The notes under the pieces were generated by a model, which worked only from the letters and a program-made list of their open reading frames with translations, was not told the origin of the DNA and did no database searches. From Pseudomonadota bacterium (GTDB lineage Bacteria > Myxococcota_A > UBA9160 > SZUA-336), in the NCBI GenBank assembly GCA_003247575.1, contig QJZC01000061.1:1-36998 (forward strand): DNA of 36,998 bases. The letters run 5' to 3'. Of this stretch, positions 27,358 to 35,273 are shown in pieces; the first letter of the stretch is position 1; each line of letters begins with the position of its first letter. The position numbers were made by a program, and so were the translations under genes.

Positions 27358-27411
27358 CTCCCCGGAAGGGGAGCGTCGCCTCTCAGTGTAGATGCGGCGC
27401 TCCCCTCCGGG
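27358..27411 (+). terminator. Alternative hairpins after the alpha/beta hydrolase gene
   Basis: CTCCCC-GGAA-GGGGAG (27358-27373) forms a 6-bp tetraloop hairpin. The same GGGGAG instead pairs further on: CCCGGA-A-GGGGAGCG (27361-27375) with CGCTCCCC-TCCGGG (27398-27411), a 14-bp stem with one bulged A. The two structures exclude each other. There is no T-run. The element lies between the hydrolase stop (27347) and the second kinase start (27477), so it may be a terminator or an attenuator-like switch. Confidence 0.5.
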
Positions 27412-27476
27412 CTCACCCCCGCCCCGGAGTATGTCAAGGCTGCCAGCTCAGCTCCCGATGCGAGTTGCGGGTCGCC

Positions 27477-30131
27477 ATGATCGAAGTCTCTGGGTATACG
27501 ATCGACAAGCTTCTGTGCTCGACGCGATTCGCCGAGTCCTACCTGGCGACTCGCGACCTGGACGGCTTGCGTGTCGTGCTCAAGGCATACGACGAAGCAG
27601 CCGCCACTGTAGCCCGGCGCGGACGACGCTCACGTGTAGAGCGAGAGCGGGACGCGATGCGGCAAGCCGCGGGACCTGGGGTGCCGCGGGTCATCGAGGT
27701 GGATCTGACCTGCTTCCCGCCCGTTCTCGTGCAGGAATGGGTCGAGGCCGAAAGACTCGACTTGCTGCGCGCCCAGCCATCGTGGACAGCGCAGCGTGCG
27801 CTCTCGGTCGCAATGGAGCTGGCTGCGATCGTCGCACGCGTGCATCAGGTGCACTTGATGCATTGCGACATCAAGCCGAGCAACATCCTGATCGAGCGAT
27901 CGACGGAGCGTGTCCATCTGATCGACTTTGGAATGGCGCGCCCCTTCTTCGCGAGTCGAACGATCAGGGAGCTGCGGATCGCTACGGCCTTGGCCGATGA
28001 CTCCATCTTCTACATGTCGCCCGAACAGAGCGGCCGCATGGCTCGGGGCTCTGATCAGCGGAGTGACCTCTACTCTCTCGGCGCTACGCTCTATTTCGTA
28101 TTGACGGGACAGCCGCCCTTCGTACTGGATGACCCGCTCGAACTAATTCACGCTCACATCGCCAGGGTACCCGCCTGTCCGACCGAGCTCGACCCGTCAG
28201 TCCCGCGCGTACTCGCCAAGATCGTGATGAAGCTACTGCGGAAGGAGCCCGCAGATCGCTATCCCTCGGCCAAGGCCCTGTTTCGAGACCTGCAGATGCT
28301 CTGCGAGCGAGTCGCCCGCGGTCAGAGCTGGGAGGAGCTGGACCTCTGGGCGGAAGCGCCTGCGAGGCCCGTCTTCGGGTCCGTAATCTTCGGGCGGGAG
28401 GCCGAGCGATCGGTCCTGTGCGGTGCTTTCCAGCGGGCGCGGGAAGGCGGCAACGAGATCGTGCTCCTGGGCGGGGCTGCCGGCACCGGGAAGTCCTCAC
28501 TGATCGGTCTCTTGCGAGAGCCAGTGCTTCGTTCTAGCGGATACCTCGCGCAAACCAAGCTCGATCTTCTTGCGCGAGAGCAACTCTATGCTGGTATCTC
28601 TCGTGCCCTTTCGGCGCTCTGCAATCTTTGGCTCACCGAAGAGGACGAGAAACTTCTCGAGCGCGGGCGCCGACTCAGGGAGCAGCTCGGGGGGATTTCC
28701 CAGACGCTTGTTGACCTCGTTCCAGACCTCGGACTCGTCCTGAGCGACCTGCCGCCCGTGCCGCCACTGGGACCGCGGGAGACCCGAGAACGGCTCGGCT
28801 TGGCCATGGAGCGCCTATTCGCGAGTGCCGCCACTCGCGAACGTCCCATCGTGCTCTGGATCGACGACGTACAGTGGGCGGATGCCGGCACCGCGAAGAT
28901 GCTCGAACGGATCGTCGGGGACGCTCGTATCGGCCATCTGCTCACGGTCGTTACGTTTCGCGACGGCGAGATGTCGGATCGAGCAGTGCAAGCTCTGACG
29001 AAGGCCGTGACAGCTCGTGGAGCAGCCTACGCTTCGCTCACCGTAGGGCCTCTCGAGAGCGAGGCTGTCTGTGAGATGCTCGCGAGTGCTCTGAAGCGGG
29101 CCCTCGTCGATGTCGCACAGGTCGTGCGCACCGTTGAGCGGAAGACGGCCAACAATCCGCTCGCAGTGCAGAGCTTGGTCGCCTGGATGCAGCTCGAGGG
29201 CGCGCTCGCCTATGTGCACGGGGTCGGCTGGACATGGGACGCAGCGGCCCTTGAGGCCGCGCCCGTTTGTGAAGATGCGGTAGCTCTCGTCGTGACACGA
29301 ATCGAGCAGTTGTCTCCTCGTTCTCAGCAGTTTCTCGAGGTCGCAAGCTTCCTTCGAGGGACGTTCGACCTGGAACAGGCCGAGATTGCACTGGGTCGTG
29401 CGGCCGATGAGCTCGGGGAGCTCTGCTTCGATCTCTGTGAGCGTGGTCTATTGGTTTCCCAGTGGGGAAGGGTGGCGTTCGCGCATGATCGCATCCGAGA
29501 AGCCGTGCAGGTTCGAATTTCACCTGAACGACGGCTGGAAATACAGGCTGCGATTCAACGGGTGGAGTCCGACCCACGTGCCCGTTCCATGCCTGGATGT
29601 GTCGTGCGCACGATGGTCTTCACCCTGTTGGGGCGCCCGGACGCGACTTGGAAGCTTCTGCTCGACGTACCGTCTCCCGATGCAGAGCGGATGCGTTCGA
29701 ACTCAGAGATCGTCGACCTCACCCTGTGGCATGCTGTGGCCTGTGCGATGCTGGCGACTTCGTCGGCACGCAGGTGCTACCTCCGCGCTTTGAAGAAGAA
29801 CCTCGCGAAGCTGGCGTGCTGGTCGAAACTGAGCCCGGACTTCGAGCACATGAGAGGAATCGCGGCCGCGGAGTGGGACGCTCTTCACCGGAGCAGTGCG
29901 CAGGCACTGTCGAGCTATGATGCTGCCGCGCGGCGAGCCGAAGCACAGGGGTATCTGCATCACGCAGCGCTTGCGTACGAGCGGAAGGCACAGCTCTTGG
30001 CCCAGATGGCGCGCGATGGCGAGTCCAACGAGGCGCTTCAGCTGGCTATCCAACACTACCGCGCCTGGGGGGCGCATGCGAAGGTGGCGCTTCTCGTCCG
30101 TTCTCCCTTCGGCCCGACACCAGCCGGCTGA
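27477..30131 (+). CDS. Ser/Thr protein kinase-AAA ATPase protein (short paralogue)
   Basis: About 884 residues, a paralogue of the protein at 19160-22957. Kinase domain: Lys36 in VVLK, HCDIKPSN 129-136 with Asp131 (the HRD Arg is Cys130, a non-RD kinase), DFG 150-152, and SPEQSGRMARG. ATPase: Walker A GAAGTGKS 333-340, Walker B IVLWIDD with Asp463-464. After the ATPase it keeps the helical block up to FAHDRIREAV, then ends in a much shorter repeat region with a similar last helix (YRAWGAHAK against YTQWGARSK). About 350 residues of the long paralogue's repeat region are missing, which suggests loss of a sensing segment. ATG 27477 begins MIEVSGYTIDK; TTG at 27465 is possible. Confidence 0.88.
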   Translation: MIEVSGYTIDKLLCSTRFAESYLATRDLDGLRVVLKAYDEAAATVARRGRRSRVERERDAMRQAAGPGVPRVIEVDLTCFPPVLVQEWVEAERLDLLRAQPSWTAQRALSVAMELAAIVARVHQVHLMHCDIKPSNILIERSTERVHLIDFGMARPFFASRTIRELRIATALADDSIFYMSPEQSGRMARGSDQRSDLYSLGATLYFVLTGQPPFVLDDPLELIHAHIARVPACPTELDPSVPRVLAKIVMKLLRKEPADRYPSAKALFRDLQMLCERVARGQSWEELDLWAEAPARPVFGSVIFGREAERSVLCGAFQRAREGGNEIVLLGGAAGTGKSSLIGLLREPVLRSSGYLAQTKLDLLAREQLYAGISRALSALCNLWLTEEDEKLLERGRRLREQLGGISQTLVDLVPDLGLVLSDLPPVPPLGPRETRERLGLAMERLFASAATRERPIVLWIDDVQWADAGTAKMLERIVGDARIGHLLTVVTFRDGEMSDRAVQALTKAVTARGAAYASLTVGPLESEAVCEMLASALKRALVDVAQVVRTVERKTANNPLAVQSLVAWMQLEGALAYVHGVGWTWDAAALEAAPVCEDAVALVVTRIEQLSPRSQQFLEVASFLRGTFDLEQAEIALGRAADELGELCFDLCERGLLVSQWGRVAFAHDRIREAVQVRISPERRLEIQAAIQRVESDPRARSMPGCVVRTMVFTLLGRPDATWKLLLDVPSPDAERMRSNSEIVDLTLWHAVACAMLATSSARRCYLRALKKNLAKLACWSKLSPDFEHMRGIAAAEWDALHRSSAQALSSYDAAARRAEAQGYLHHAALAYERKAQLLAQMARDGESNEALQLAIQHYRAWGAHAKVALLVRSPFGPTPAG

Positions 30132-30610
30132 CGGGGGCTTCAGGCGGGCCTTCGCAGCGAGTGGCGTGCACTTGTTGAGGCTTCCCAGGGGGGTGTCAGA
30201 CGGCGTGCCCGTCTCCGCCCGGCGCGTGCTTCGATCCACGCTCGATGGACCTACGCTAGCCTCGGGCGGAGACACTCCGGCTCGGAGAAGTACGAAATCG
30301 TTACGATGTTCCACAGCGATTGGGGACTGCCGATGCATCCTCGAAGTTGCATCGAGCACCGCTGCAGGCAGTACACCGAGATCCGTACGACATCCGCGGG
30401 GTGCCGGAGCCAGACTCGTGTCTGAAGGCAGTCTGCTGCGGATGATTGTCAACTGGCGTCGCAGATACTAGCAGCTGCCCTACTTGTGCGCGTGAAGGCT
30501 ACGTTAACGCTTGCACCGGGTCTCGATTCGCTTGGACCGGGTCTCGATTGGGAAGGCGCTTGCGCGCGGAGCCTGCGCGGCAGTTGCCTCAAGTGCTGCA
30601 CAGCGCGCGG
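30132..30610. other. 479-base convergent intergenic region
   Basis: This lies between the second kinase-ATPase gene (+) and pcm (-). It contains a perfect hairpin AGACGG-CGTGC-CCGTCT (30198-30214), 66 bases after the kinase stop, and a 21-bp direct repeat near 30511-30552. Open frames here are short and compositionally odd, and I see no credible gene. It might be the remains of decayed coding sequence. Confidence 0.45.
30511..30552. repeat. 21-bp direct repeat, two copies
   Basis: TTGCACCGGGTCTCGATT is followed 21 bp later by TTGGACCGGGTCTCGATT; the shared core ACCGGGTCTCGATT lies at 30515-30528 and 30536-30549. The repeat is intergenic, about 60 bases past the pcm stop in the direction of pcm transcription. 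Confidence 0.75.
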
Positions 30611-31294
30611 TCACTCGTCCGTTGCAGCGCTCCACACGACCCCGCGCTCGAAGGGGACGAAGCAGACGGACTCCACGTCCTGCACTCGGGTACTGCCTTC
30701 GGTGTCCTTGGTCACTAGGAGGAGCTCCTGCCCCGTGCGCGCTGTGCCGATGGGGGCGATCATCCGCCCGCCAGGCGCCAGCTGTTCCAGTAGGGGCTCG
30801 GGCAGGACAGGAGCCGCCGCAGTGACCACGATGACGTCGAAGGGCGCGCACTCCGGCCATCCGTCCCAGCCATCGCCGACCCGGAGCTCGATGTTGCGAT
30901 AACCGAGGTCGTGCAAACGTCGCTTTGCACTCTCCGCGAGTTCGGCGATGCGTTCGATCGAATAGACGCGATGTACGAGCTCCGCCAAGACTGCGGTTTG
31001 ATAGCCGGATCCCGTGCCGATTTCGAGCGCCGTTTCGTGCGCCGCCGGCGCAACGAGCTGAGTCATGGTAGCAACGATCTGGGGCTGCGAGATCGTCTGA
31101 TGGCGGCCGATCGGGAGTGGAGAGTCCTTGTAGGAGAACTCGATCTCGTGCTCGGGAACGAAGCGCTCGCGCGGGACGCGCGCGAGCGCGCCCAGGATGC
31201 GCGCGTCGATCTTGGGGGACTCGAGTTTGCCGAGCGCAGTCAGGAGGGCTTCGCGGTCGCTCGCCAGCTGGGCTGTCCGTTCTGCTGCTCGCAT
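30611..31294 (-). CDS. pcm: Protein-L-isoaspartate O-methyltransferase
   Basis: A 227-residue cytosolic repair enzyme that methylates isoaspartyl residues in aged proteins using S-adenosylmethionine. Motifs: RVPRERFVPEHE, YKDSPLPIGRHQTISQPQIVATMTQL in pieces, the SAM motif EIGTGSGYQTAVLAEL, RVYSIERIAELAESAK, GDGWDGWPE and PGGRMIAPIG. The length and order match the family. The start at 31294 has AGAGGAG eight bases upstream; the longer open frame to 31552 overlaps the aminotransferase gene and has no domain. It lies 106 bp after the aminotransferase on the same strand, so co-transcription is possible. Confidence 0.92.
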   Translation of the reverse strand: MRAAERTAQLASDREALLTALGKLESPKIDARILGALARVPRERFVPEHEIEFSYKDSPLPIGRHQTISQPQIVATMTQLVAPAAHETALEIGTGSGYQTAVLAELVHRVYSIERIAELAESAKRRLHDLGYRNIELRVGDGWDGWPECAPFDVIVVTAAAPVLPEPLLEQLAPGGRMIAPIGTARTGQELLLVTKDTEGSTRVQDVESVCFVPFERGVVWSAATDE

Positions 31295-31400
31295 GGACGG
31301 TCTCCTCTCGGAGATCTCTACGGAATGCACCCCGTGGATGCAAGTCGAGCCTCGGCGGGGAGCGGTCGCGCGCGTATGCAGTGCTCCGGCCAGGTCGCGC

Positions 31401-32549
31401 TCAGCGCAGCAGACCCGCCAGCCTGTCCAGTCCCTCGTCCATCTTCTCTTCGCTCGTATGCGTGTAGTTGAGGCGCATGCGGCACTCGGTCGTCGCGTCG
31501 GCCGGGTAGCAAGAGCTTCCCGGGACGAATGCGACACCCGACGCGAGCGCACGAGGGAGCAGCTCCATCAGATCTCGAGGAGTTCGCAGGCGGACCCAGA
31601 AGAAGAAGCCCCCCTCGGGGCGCTCCCAGCTGGCAAGCTCTCCTAGCCGACCTTCGAGGGCAAGCTGGAAGGCGTCGCGCTTGCGGCGGTAACCCTCGCG
31701 AAGCTGACACAGCCTGACGGCGTGGTCGGAAGTCGCGAGCGCGGAGGCGACGATCCACTGACTCAGCCGATTGCTGTGCAGATCGGCGGCTTGCTTGAGT
31801 CTTACCAGGTGTGGGTGCAGGTCGGGGGAGGCGATCAGGTATCCGAGCCGGATCCCCGGCACGAATGTCTTCGAGAAGGTGCTTTGATAGATCCAGGACG
31901 CGCTTCCGAGCCGTGCGCAGATCGGCGCGGGCGCAGGACCCCGAAAGCTGATTTCGCGGTACGGATCGTCCTCGAGCAGCACGCACCCGGAAAGGTCTAT
32001 CACCTTGGCCACGTCGCTGCGGACCTCATCCGCGTAGGCATATCCCGTCGGATTCTGAAAGGTGGGGTTCAGGTAAGCGAGGCGGGCTCGAGAGTGTTTC
32101 AGCGCATCTGCGAGTTCATCGGCTCTTACGCCGCCCGAGTGAATCTTCACACTGGTGACGTTCGCGCCGAAGAGTGAGAACACCTGGAGTGCAGCCAGAT
32201 ACGTCGGACTCTCGGTGACGACTGGCGTACCGTCGTCGATCAAGAGCTTGCCGGCGAGGTCGATGCCTTGCTGGGAGCCCGAGAGGACCAGCACCTGCTG
32301 GGCAGTGCAGGAGAGGCCGATGCTGCGGGCATGGGCAGCGATCGCTTCGCGCAGTGCCGGCTCGCCCTCGGTGAGCCCGTACTGGGAGACACTCGGAGGA
32401 ATGCGGAGGTGTTCCAGCGAGGGCAGCTGATCCTCGGCGGGCAACCCGCCCGCGAAGGAGATCACGTCTGCGGCCTGCGCGGACTGCAGGATCTCGCGAA
32501 CGACCGAAGCCGGCAGTCGTGCCATTCGAGTTGCCAGGATCGGGGGCAT
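31401..32549 (-). CDS. PLP-dependent aminotransferase, class I/II (MocR-like aminotransferase domain, LysN type)
   Basis: A 382-residue fold-type I aminotransferase. It shows ISFAGGLPAEDQLP, YGLTEGEPALREAIA, VLSGSQQGIDLAGKLL, PTFQNPTGYAY, LLEDDPYREI, and the PLP Schiff-base lysine Lys227 in TFSKTFVPGIRLGYL. This pattern is that of 2-aminoadipate or aromatic aminotransferases and of the C-terminal half of MocR regulators, but there is no GntR domain here. The exact amino donor is unknown. ATG at 32549 is chosen, although GGAG lies 14-15 bases upstream; ATG at 32525 (MARLPASVV) is an alternative. It is divergent from the marR-type gene and shares an overlapping promoter region with it. Confidence 0.88.
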   Translation of the reverse strand: MPPILATRMARLPASVVREILQSAQAADVISFAGGLPAEDQLPSLEHLRIPPSVSQYGLTEGEPALREAIAAHARSIGLSCTAQQVLVLSGSQQGIDLAGKLLIDDGTPVVTESPTYLAALQVFSLFGANVTSVKIHSGGVRADELADALKHSRARLAYLNPTFQNPTGYAYADEVRSDVAKVIDLSGCVLLEDDPYREISFRGPAPAPICARLGSASWIYQSTFSKTFVPGIRLGYLIASPDLHPHLVRLKQAADLHSNRLSQWIVASALATSDHAVRLCQLREGYRRKRDAFQLALEGRLGELASWERPEGGFFFWVRLRTPRDLMELLPRALASGVAFVPGSSCYPADATTECRMRLNYTHTSEEKMDEGLDRLAGLLR

Positions 32550-32578
32550 GGGGGCTCGTGGTCTCCAAAGCGTCAGTA

Positions 32579-32625
32579 ATGTTGACCTAATAGACGGCTT
32601 CGTCGACAATGTCAACATGGTTGAC
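32579..32625. promoter_or_regulatory. Overlapping divergent promoters with three TTGAC half-sites
   Basis: Minus-strand promoter for the aminotransferase: TTGACA (32615-32610), 17-bp spacer, TATTAG (32592-32587). Plus-strand promoter for the MarR gene: TTGACC (32582-32587), 17-bp spacer, GACAAT (32605-32610), which puts the transcript start at about the ATG at 32617 (leaderless). Inverted repeats: ATGTTGAC (32579-32586) with GTCAACAT (32611-32618), and GTCAAC-ATG-GTTGAC (32611-32625) across the MarR start codon. These look like operators for the MarR protein itself. Confidence 0.55.
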
Positions 32626-33054
32626 CGAAAGCGAGAGCTGGAGCTGAACGAGGCCCTCGAGCTCTTCCACTTCGCCTTCCGGGCCTTCACGGCGCGGCCG
32701 GATCGCATGCTCGCGGCTCGCGGGCTCGCGCGCGTGCATCATCGGATCCTCTACTTCGTCGGGCGCAATCCGGATCTGACCGTGAGCGACCTGCTGGGAA
32801 TCCTGGGCGTTACCAAGCAGGCCCTGAATGCTCCATTGCGCCAGCTGATCGAAATGGGACTCGTCAGCAGCCGAGCGGGTGCGGAGGATCGAAGGCGTCG
32901 CCTGCTGTGTCTCACGGCGTTGGGCGAGCGCATGGAGCGGATGCTCAGCGGCTCACAGCGAAAGAAACTGGCCAAGGTTTTCGAGTGTCTTGGGACGGAC
33001 GCGGAGCGCGCGTGGCGCGCCGTCATGTCGGAGATCGCGAGCGCAGAGCGGTAG
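32617..33054 (+). CDS. MarR-family transcriptional regulator
   Basis: A 145-residue winged-helix regulator. It has helices ALELFHFAFRAFTARPDRMLAARGL, the line VHHRILYFVGRNPDLTVSDLLGILGVTKQALNAPLRQLIEMGLV (quoted in pieces: VSDLLGILGVTKQAL is the DNA-recognition helix-turn-helix), and the wing DRRRRLLCLTALGERM. MarR dimers bind palindromes and release them on ligand binding. ATG at 32617 is chosen; the frame is open to 32548 but that stretch is the overlapping promoter. No ribosome site is visible, which fits a leaderless message. It probably represses itself and the divergent aminotransferase. Confidence 0.88.
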   Translation: MVDRKRELELNEALELFHFAFRAFTARPDRMLAARGLARVHHRILYFVGRNPDLTVSDLLGILGVTKQALNAPLRQLIEMGLVSSRAGAEDRRRRLLCLTALGERMERMLSGSQRKKLAKVFECLGTDAERAWRAVMSEIASAER

Positions 33055-33060
33055 GGGAGC

Positions 33061-33477
33061 TCAGCCGCCCCCCGCGGCGCGCTGCAGATTGCCGATTCCG
33101 TTCTCGAAGATCGCACGAACGATGGCCTGGGCCTGATCTGCCGTCACGTTTCGCGGTTCGAAGCGCGCGTGCCATTCGAGCGCCGTGTGACCGTCGATGT
33201 CGTTCAGGCGGATGTGAGCCAGGTAGTCCGTCCACGGGAGCTCGGGCGCATCGAGCATGGTGTAGGCGAGCACGTGGTCCTCATCGTCGAGCCGTTCGAG
33301 CCGTTCGCGGATGACCAGACCGGTGGAGGAGGTGAAGGTGCGCACGCCGCCGATTTCGTTTCGGTCGAGCTCCGTGCTCTGGATGTTGCCCCAGCGAAGA
33401 TCTCCGAAGTCGCGCAAGATCGCCCAGACCTTCTCGATCGGAGCGGGGATGGTGCTTGCGACGGTTTGTTCGGTCAT
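33061..33477 (-). CDS. SRPBCC (START/Bet v 1-like) domain protein
   Basis: A 138-residue polyketide-cyclase/START-like protein. It has the family's N-terminal layout (TVASTIPAPIEKVWAILRDF), the middle strand pair (IGGVRTFTSSTGLVIRERLERLD), and the long C-terminal helix (TADQAQAIVRAIFENGIGNL). Such proteins bind hydrophobic ligands or act as cyclases or aromatases; the ligand is unknown. AGGGAA before the ATG supports the start. It follows the cupin gene by 103 bp on the same strand and ends 6 bp from the marR stop (convergent). Confidence 0.85.
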   Translation of the reverse strand: MTEQTVASTIPAPIEKVWAILRDFGDLRWGNIQSTELDRNEIGGVRTFTSSTGLVIRERLERLDDEDHVLAYTMLDAPELPWTDYLAHIRLNDIDGHTALEWHARFEPRNVTADQAQAIVRAIFENGIGNLQRAAGGG

Positions 33478-33580
33478 GTTGGAATTCCCTTCATGCTGAC
33501 CCGGTCATGCGTGCGCGGTCGAGTCTGGCGACAGAACGGGTTTCAGGACGTGGCGTGCCTGGGTGCGCGCCGAGGATGGA

Positions 33581-34093
33581 TCAGCCCTTCTCTTTGCAGA
33601 GCTCGAAGATTCTCGGCGGGATGGGCTCTCCGTCGAAGTAGTCAGCCTTCGCGAGGGTTCCCTTCGAGCCCAGGCTGCGAACGAGGACCCGATCGGCGTC
33701 CGGGTAGCCGCAGACCTCGTGCGGGTGGTGGAGTCCGATGGCCAGGTAGATCAGGTCCTCGTCGTGAGGGTTGGCGATCTGGTGAGCGATCTTGGTGCCG
33801 GCCGGGCACGAGATACAGTCGCCGGGCCCAATCTCCCGCAGCTCGTCACCGTACCGCAAGACTCCGCGGCCAGACAGCACGACGAACGCCTCGTCCTCGC
33901 GTTCATGAAAGTGGAAGGGGCACACGCTGCGGCCCTTGGGAACACACATTCGGTTGATGCCGAGCTTGCCTCCCCTCGCTCGCATCGAGGGGGTCAGGAC
34001 TTTGACTCGAGCACCGTAGTGTTCGCCAAAGAATCGCTCCTTCTCCTCGACCTCGTCGATATTTGCGACGATCCCATCGACAGTGCTCGCCAT
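33581..34093 (-). CDS. Cupin domain protein
   Basis: A 170-residue single-cupin protein. Metal-site motif 1 is PFHFHEREDEAFVVLSGRG (His-x-His and Glu). Motif 2 is GPGDCISCPAGTKIAHQIAN (His). This is the usual His/Glu set for a bound metal. Cupins of this size are isomerases, dioxygenases or sugar-binding proteins; the role here is unknown. GGGAGGAG lies before the ATG. It likely forms an operon with the SRPBCC gene downstream and is divergent from the MOSC-VOC gene. Confidence 0.87.
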   Translation of the reverse strand: MASTVDGIVANIDEVEEKERFFGEHYGARVKVLTPSMRARGGKLGINRMCVPKGRSVCPFHFHEREDEAFVVLSGRGVLRYGDELREIGPGDCISCPAGTKIAHQIANPHDEDLIYLAIGLHHPHEVCGYPDADRVLVRSLGSKGTLAKADYFDGEPIPPRIFELCKEKG

Positions 34094-34312
34094 CTATGGC
34101 GCTCCTCCCGCGTCTGCGGTTGCTGCTGGGATCATGCACACGACCGTGCGGCGATTGCAAACCATCGTCGCGAACGGGACGGAGGCCGATTCGGGGCGTT
34201 CCCGTCTGCTGCGCCGGAGCCTCGAGGGGGGTAGGATGGGTGGGGAAATACTGAGTCGAAGCCTGCTAGGCTGTCCCCATGTCACTGAAGCGGTGAAGGA
34301 TTGGAGGAGAGC

Positions 34313-35248
34313 ATGAGCCAGGGAGTGATTCATCAGATCCAGGTGTCTGCTGGAGGAGTGCCGAAGACGCCCGTGCCGAGCGTGCGAATCGAACGCGCGG
34401 GACTCGTCGGCGATGCACACGCCAAGCGGATCCACGGGGGAGCGCACCAGGCGGTGTCACTGTACTCGCTCGAGCGAATCGAAGCACTGTCGGCGGAGGG
34501 ACATCCGATCGAGCCCGGGTCCGTCGGTGAGAACCTGACGCTCGCCGGCCTGGACTGGAATACGCTCGAGCCCGGAAGCGAGCTCGAGCTGGGGAGCGAG
34601 GTGCGGTTGCGTATCGAGAGCTATGCGGCACCATGTCGGACGATTGCGCACTGCTTCAGCGACGGCAGGTTCAAACGCATCTCACAGCAGGCCCACCCCG
34701 GTGAGTCCCGCCTCTACGCGTCCGTGCTCCGTCCCGGAACGATTCAAACGGGCGACCCGGTACGCGTCTTCGAGCGCTCTCAGAATCTCGAGCGTGAGGT
34801 CGGGGCGGGTGCCGAGCCCTCTGTCTCCGAGCAGGGGTCCGACAGCGCGCGGCGGCCGGCGGACCTCGGCAACTCGAGTGCGTTGAGACTGGCCTATGTG
34901 AATGTGTTCGTATCCGACCTGGAGCGGTCGATGCAATTCTTCGGTGATGTCCTTGGGCTTTCGCTCCAGTTCGGGAGTCCCGAGTTCGGCTACGCCTCGT
35001 TCAGTTTAGGGCCCGTCCGCATGGGAATCGCGCAGGTGGACGTGCGAGACGAGGAGCAGCGGGCGAACGTCGGACGCATGACCGGGGTCGGCCTCGCCGT
35101 CGCCGACTTGCCCAGCGCGCACGCCGAGCTGGAAGGTCGGGGCGTTCACTTCTCGATGAAGCCATCGCGACAGCCGTGGGGCGGATTCATGGCGTTGTTC
35201 GAGGACCCCGACGGCAACACCTTCTATCTGGACGAGCTCCCGGAGTGA
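34313..35248 (+). CDS. MOSC-VOC (glyoxalase) fusion protein
   Basis: A 311-residue two-domain protein. Residues 1-155 are a MOSC domain (GLVGDAHAKRIHGGAHQAVSLY in parts, GSVGENLTLAGLDW, conserved Cys108 in AAPCRTIAHCF, GTIQTGDPVRV). After a Ser/Glu/Arg-rich linker, residues 191-311 are a VOC/glyoxalase domain (LAYVNVFVSDLERSMQFFGDVLGL in parts, GFMALFEDPDGNTFYLDEL). MOSC handles sulphur or Moco and VOC binds metal-dependent small-molecule substrates, for example in thiol adduct removal. The combination suggests a detoxification role, but this is inference. The start is ATG 34313, right after GGAGGAGAGC. Confidence 0.88.
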   Translation: MSQGVIHQIQVSAGGVPKTPVPSVRIERAGLVGDAHAKRIHGGAHQAVSLYSLERIEALSAEGHPIEPGSVGENLTLAGLDWNTLEPGSELELGSEVRLRIESYAAPCRTIAHCFSDGRFKRISQQAHPGESRLYASVLRPGTIQTGDPVRVFERSQNLEREVGAGAEPSVSEQGSDSARRPADLGNSSALRLAYVNVFVSDLERSMQFFGDVLGLSLQFGSPEFGYASFSLGPVRMGIAQVDVRDEEQRANVGRMTGVGLAVADLPSAHAELEGRGVHFSMKPSRQPWGGFMALFEDPDGNTFYLDELPE

Positions 35249-35273
35249 CTGCCGTTCGCGGTCAGGAGAGCGG

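Noticed and set aside
30504..31343. 279-residue open frame over pcm
   Set aside because: It is a different frame of the same DNA as the clearly recognisable methyltransferase and has random composition.
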